A program made the position numbers and the translations under genes. The notes under the pieces are model-generated. The model did not search any database, had not been told where the DNA came from, and saw only the letters and a list, made by a program, of their open reading frames with translations. Of a stretch of DNA of 53,878 bases, positions 52,164 through 53,878 are shown one piece after another. How positions within the stretch are numbered: the first letter of the stretch is position 1; every line of letters starts with the position of its first letter. The DNA lies in contig JAMCYS010000030.1 of the NCBI GenBank assembly GCA_023473795.1, positions 1-53,878 of the forward strand, in the 5' to 3' direction. Source of the DNA: Chloroflexota bacterium (lineage in GTDB: Bacteria; Chloroflexota; UBA6077; FW602-bin22; JAMCYS01).

Positions 52164-52641
52164 CGGTCTCGATGTACTCCAGTAGCAGGCCCAAAGCCTC
52201 CTGCGCGAAGTTCCTCTTGTTTGCCAGGCGCTCTTCCCCGGCCCGGTGGCGCCGGCACTGCTCGCCCCACGGACCGGCGACGGCGACGTAGACTAAGCCT
52301 ACCGGCTTGGCTGGCGTTCCACCGCTCGGTCCAGCCACGCCCGTAGTCGCCACAGCCAGGTCGGCGCCGAGCGCCCGCCGGGCGCCTCGGGCCATCGCCA
52401 GGGCCACCTGCGCGCTGACGGCGCCGTGTTGTGCCAGTGCCTCCCGCGGCACGCCGAGAACGTTCTGCTTCACTTGGTCGGCGTAGGCCAGGACGCCGCC
52501 GAGGAAGACGCGCGAGCTGCCCGGCACGTTGGTTACGGTGTCGCCCAGCAGACCGCCGGTGCACGACTCGGCGACGGCCAGAGTCAAGCCGCGCGCCGCC
52601 AGCTGGTCGACGAGGGTAGAACCCAGTTCCTGCAACTCCAT
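52126..52641 (-). CDS. pncC: CinA C-terminal-type nicotinamide-nucleotide amidase (PncC)
   Basis: 171 residues, only the amidase domain of CinA. It deamidates nicotinamide mononucleotide in NAD recycling. The signature AESCTGG (Ser26, Cys27) and [25 protein letters not shown] are intact. It lacks the MoCF-like N-terminal domain of full-length CinA, as in E. coli PncC. It is the first gene of the cinA-GNAT-recA-recX group; linkage of cinA and recA is common in bacteria. Confidence 0.93.
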   Translation of the reverse strand: MELQELGSTLVDQLAARGLTLAVAESCTGGLLGDTVTNVPGSSRVFLGGVLAYADQVKQNVLGVPREALAQHGAVSAQVALAMARGARRALGADLAVATTGVAGPSGGTPAKPVGLVYVAVAGPWGEQCRRHRAGEERLANKRNFAQEALGLLLEYIETDGNPEHREQAAG

Positions 52642-52732
52642 CGGTTCGCCTCCGAGGGGAGCTTAACTCAGTTGCACCGCGCCTGTCAATGACGCTCGCC
52701 GAGGGGGTAGACGTGCGAGAACGGACAGGCCA

Positions 52733-52761
52733 TTGCTCGGAGCGAGCGGCTGGCTTACAAT
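52733..52761 (+). promoter_or_regulatory. Promoter of the corA-like gene
   Basis: TTGCTC (52733-52738), 17 bases, TACAAT (52756-52761). It leads to TTG 52774 or, with a better G-rich site, TTG 52795. Confidence 0.7.
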
Positions 52762-52794
52762 AGCGCTGATTCGTTGTCTGGGGGTGGTGGGGTC

Positions 52795-53756
52795 TTGCGG
52801 GCTACGCTGTTCTACGCGCGCAACGGCCACTTGCAGCGCACGGATGACGCCGCGCAAATCGACGCCGTGCTCGAGGCCGGGACCGGCCGTTACTGGTTGG
52901 ACCTAGAGTCGTTTGGCGCCGAGGACCAGGAGTGGCTCGCCCGACGCTTCAAGTTCCACCCCCTGGCCGTGGCCGATTTGCTGCAACCGAACTTCCGCCC
53001 TCGGTTCGAGGAATACGAGGGCCATCTCTTTCTCATCGCCCACTGGATCAAGATCGAACAGCGGGAACTCACCGCCCACGAAATCGAGTGTTTTCTCACT
53101 CAAGAATATCTCGTGACTGTCCACGGGAGTGCCGATGCCCTCGTCGAACGCGTGCGCAAGACGGTGGAGGGAGACAATGCCGGTCTGACCCGAGGCGCTG
53201 ACCGCGTACTGTACCTCATTCTGGACGCCGTCGCCGACAGTTTTTTCGACGCGACCGACTTTGTCGACGATCGGTCGACGATCTCGAGGCTGGCGTGCTG
53301 GACGCTCCCGATCGAGGTACCCTGGACCAGATCTTCGGCTTGCGCCGCGGGTTGGCGCTGATGCGCCGCTACTCCAGCCCCTTGCGCGACGCCATTAACG
53401 CCCTGATGGGGCACGAGGGAGGCTACGTTCACCGGGGCAACGCCATCTACTTCCGCGACGTGCACAATCTCATGGTTACGGTCCACGAGATGGTAGACAA
53501 CCAGCGCGACCTGACCACGGGCGTGCTGGACGTGTATCTGTCCAGCACCTCTAATCGCTTGAACGACGTGGTGAAGCGGTTGACGATCGTGGCCAATATC
53601 TTCCTACCTATCAGTTTCGTGGCCGGCTTTTTCGGCACCAACTTCGTTTCTCTCATTCCCTATGACAATACGGTCGTGTTCGTGGTCTTTCTAGCCACGC
53701 TGGTGCTGGCTCCGGTCGGCATGTTGATTTGGTTTTGGCGCCTGGGCTGGCTCTAG
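52795..53756 (+). pseudogene. corA: CorA-type magnesium/divalent metal channel, frameshifted
   Basis: Two frames together form one CorA-like protein of about 320 residues. The first reads from TTG 52795 to about 53274 (LFYARNGHLQR...DSFFDATDFVDDR). The second continues with DDLEAGVLDAPDRGTL to 53756, ending in two membrane helices. One base is missing between 53274 and 53275: CGG-(A)TC-GAC would restore the frame. The conserved GMN motif at the end of helix 1 reads GTN (FFGTNF). No slippery heptamer is present, so mutation or base-call error is likelier than programmed frameshifting. The stop codon lies in the terminal repeat. Confidence 0.87.
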
Positions 53757-53857
53757 TGCACGAACAGATGACCTCTTCGGGGATCGTCGGACCGAGGGAC
53801 GTTGGCAGCCGCCCATCAGGGACGGTGATCCGCGCATCTGTGGACAACGGGCATTAC
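53753..53857. repeat. Right arm of 105-bp perfect inverted repeat
   Basis: The exact reverse complement of bases 1-105. It begins at the last codons of corA (its TAG is at 53754-53756) and continues into 21 unmatched bases at the window edge. No gene is encoded. Confidence 0.95.
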
Positions 53858-53878
53858 CGACGACCTGTTCTGAGGCTG

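Noticed and set aside
53240-53280. Programmed -1 frameshift in corA
   Set aside because: No XXXYYYZ slippery site or following stem at the point where similarity changes frame; a one-base loss explains it.

Overview
The window reads as a high-GC bacterial contig from a Gram-variable, probably uncultivated lineage. Chloroflexota is my best guess. That rests on inference from protein style: a sigma factor paired with a DUF5667 protein, a DUF2079 protein, an ACT/DUF5612 protein, a radical-SAM gene next to a CDPVPPPP-motif protein, and many GTG/TTG starts. There is no rRNA marker. Promoters look like ordinary sigma-70 sites (TTGACA/TATAAT-like). I found no rRNA, tRNA, CRISPR, plasmid or phage genes.

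Layout: 1-1225 holds one arm of a 105-bp inverted repeat and an autoregulated LacI repressor. 1310-1850 is a broken transposase. 1905-4492 is an envelope-protease operon (ctpA-like, then htrA). 4882-9176 is a nitrogen-sensing operon (amt, glnB, glnD). 9254-12322 has a PEP-utilising enzyme fragment, an ACT protein and a spermidine-synthase-like protein. 12517-15162 has a YchF-like GTPase and a sigma factor with a DUF5667 partner. 15159-24737 (minus) carries a RibD-type reductase, two tandem thiamine-diphosphate enzymes, unknown proteins, a DUF2079 membrane protein and an old-yellow-enzyme homologue.

25137-38428 is a carbon-metabolism stretch: TIM-barrel isomerase, split transketolase, zinc alcohol dehydrogenase, SDR, Ldh2-type dehydrogenase, NUDIX hydrolase, HpcH-type aldolase and IolB. 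It is interrupted by a B12/radical-SAM gene with a proline-rich partner, a segment bracketed by two related MITE-like repeats. 38558-43412 holds a membrane protein, a molybdopterin oxidoreductase with an overlapping ACT gene, an orphan MalK-like ATPase and a small zinc-ribbon protein. 43723-47768 is a 2-oxoacid oxidoreductase operon ending in a GltD-like flavoprotein fused to a ferredoxin. 48098-49546 has a Gmad2 lipoprotein and a second aldolase, surrounded by short repeats. 49815-52641 is the cinA-GNAT-recA-recX repair cluster. The window ends with a frameshifted CorA-type magnesium channel gene running into the second arm of the 105-bp inverted repeat.

The most notable items are the radical-SAM/CDPVPPPP pair, the self-contained Kor-GltD-ferredoxin operon, the S41 protease lacking its catalytic lysine, the MITE-like pair with inverted interiors, and the perfect inverted repeat joining both window ends. 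All family names are from reading motifs; no database search was possible.
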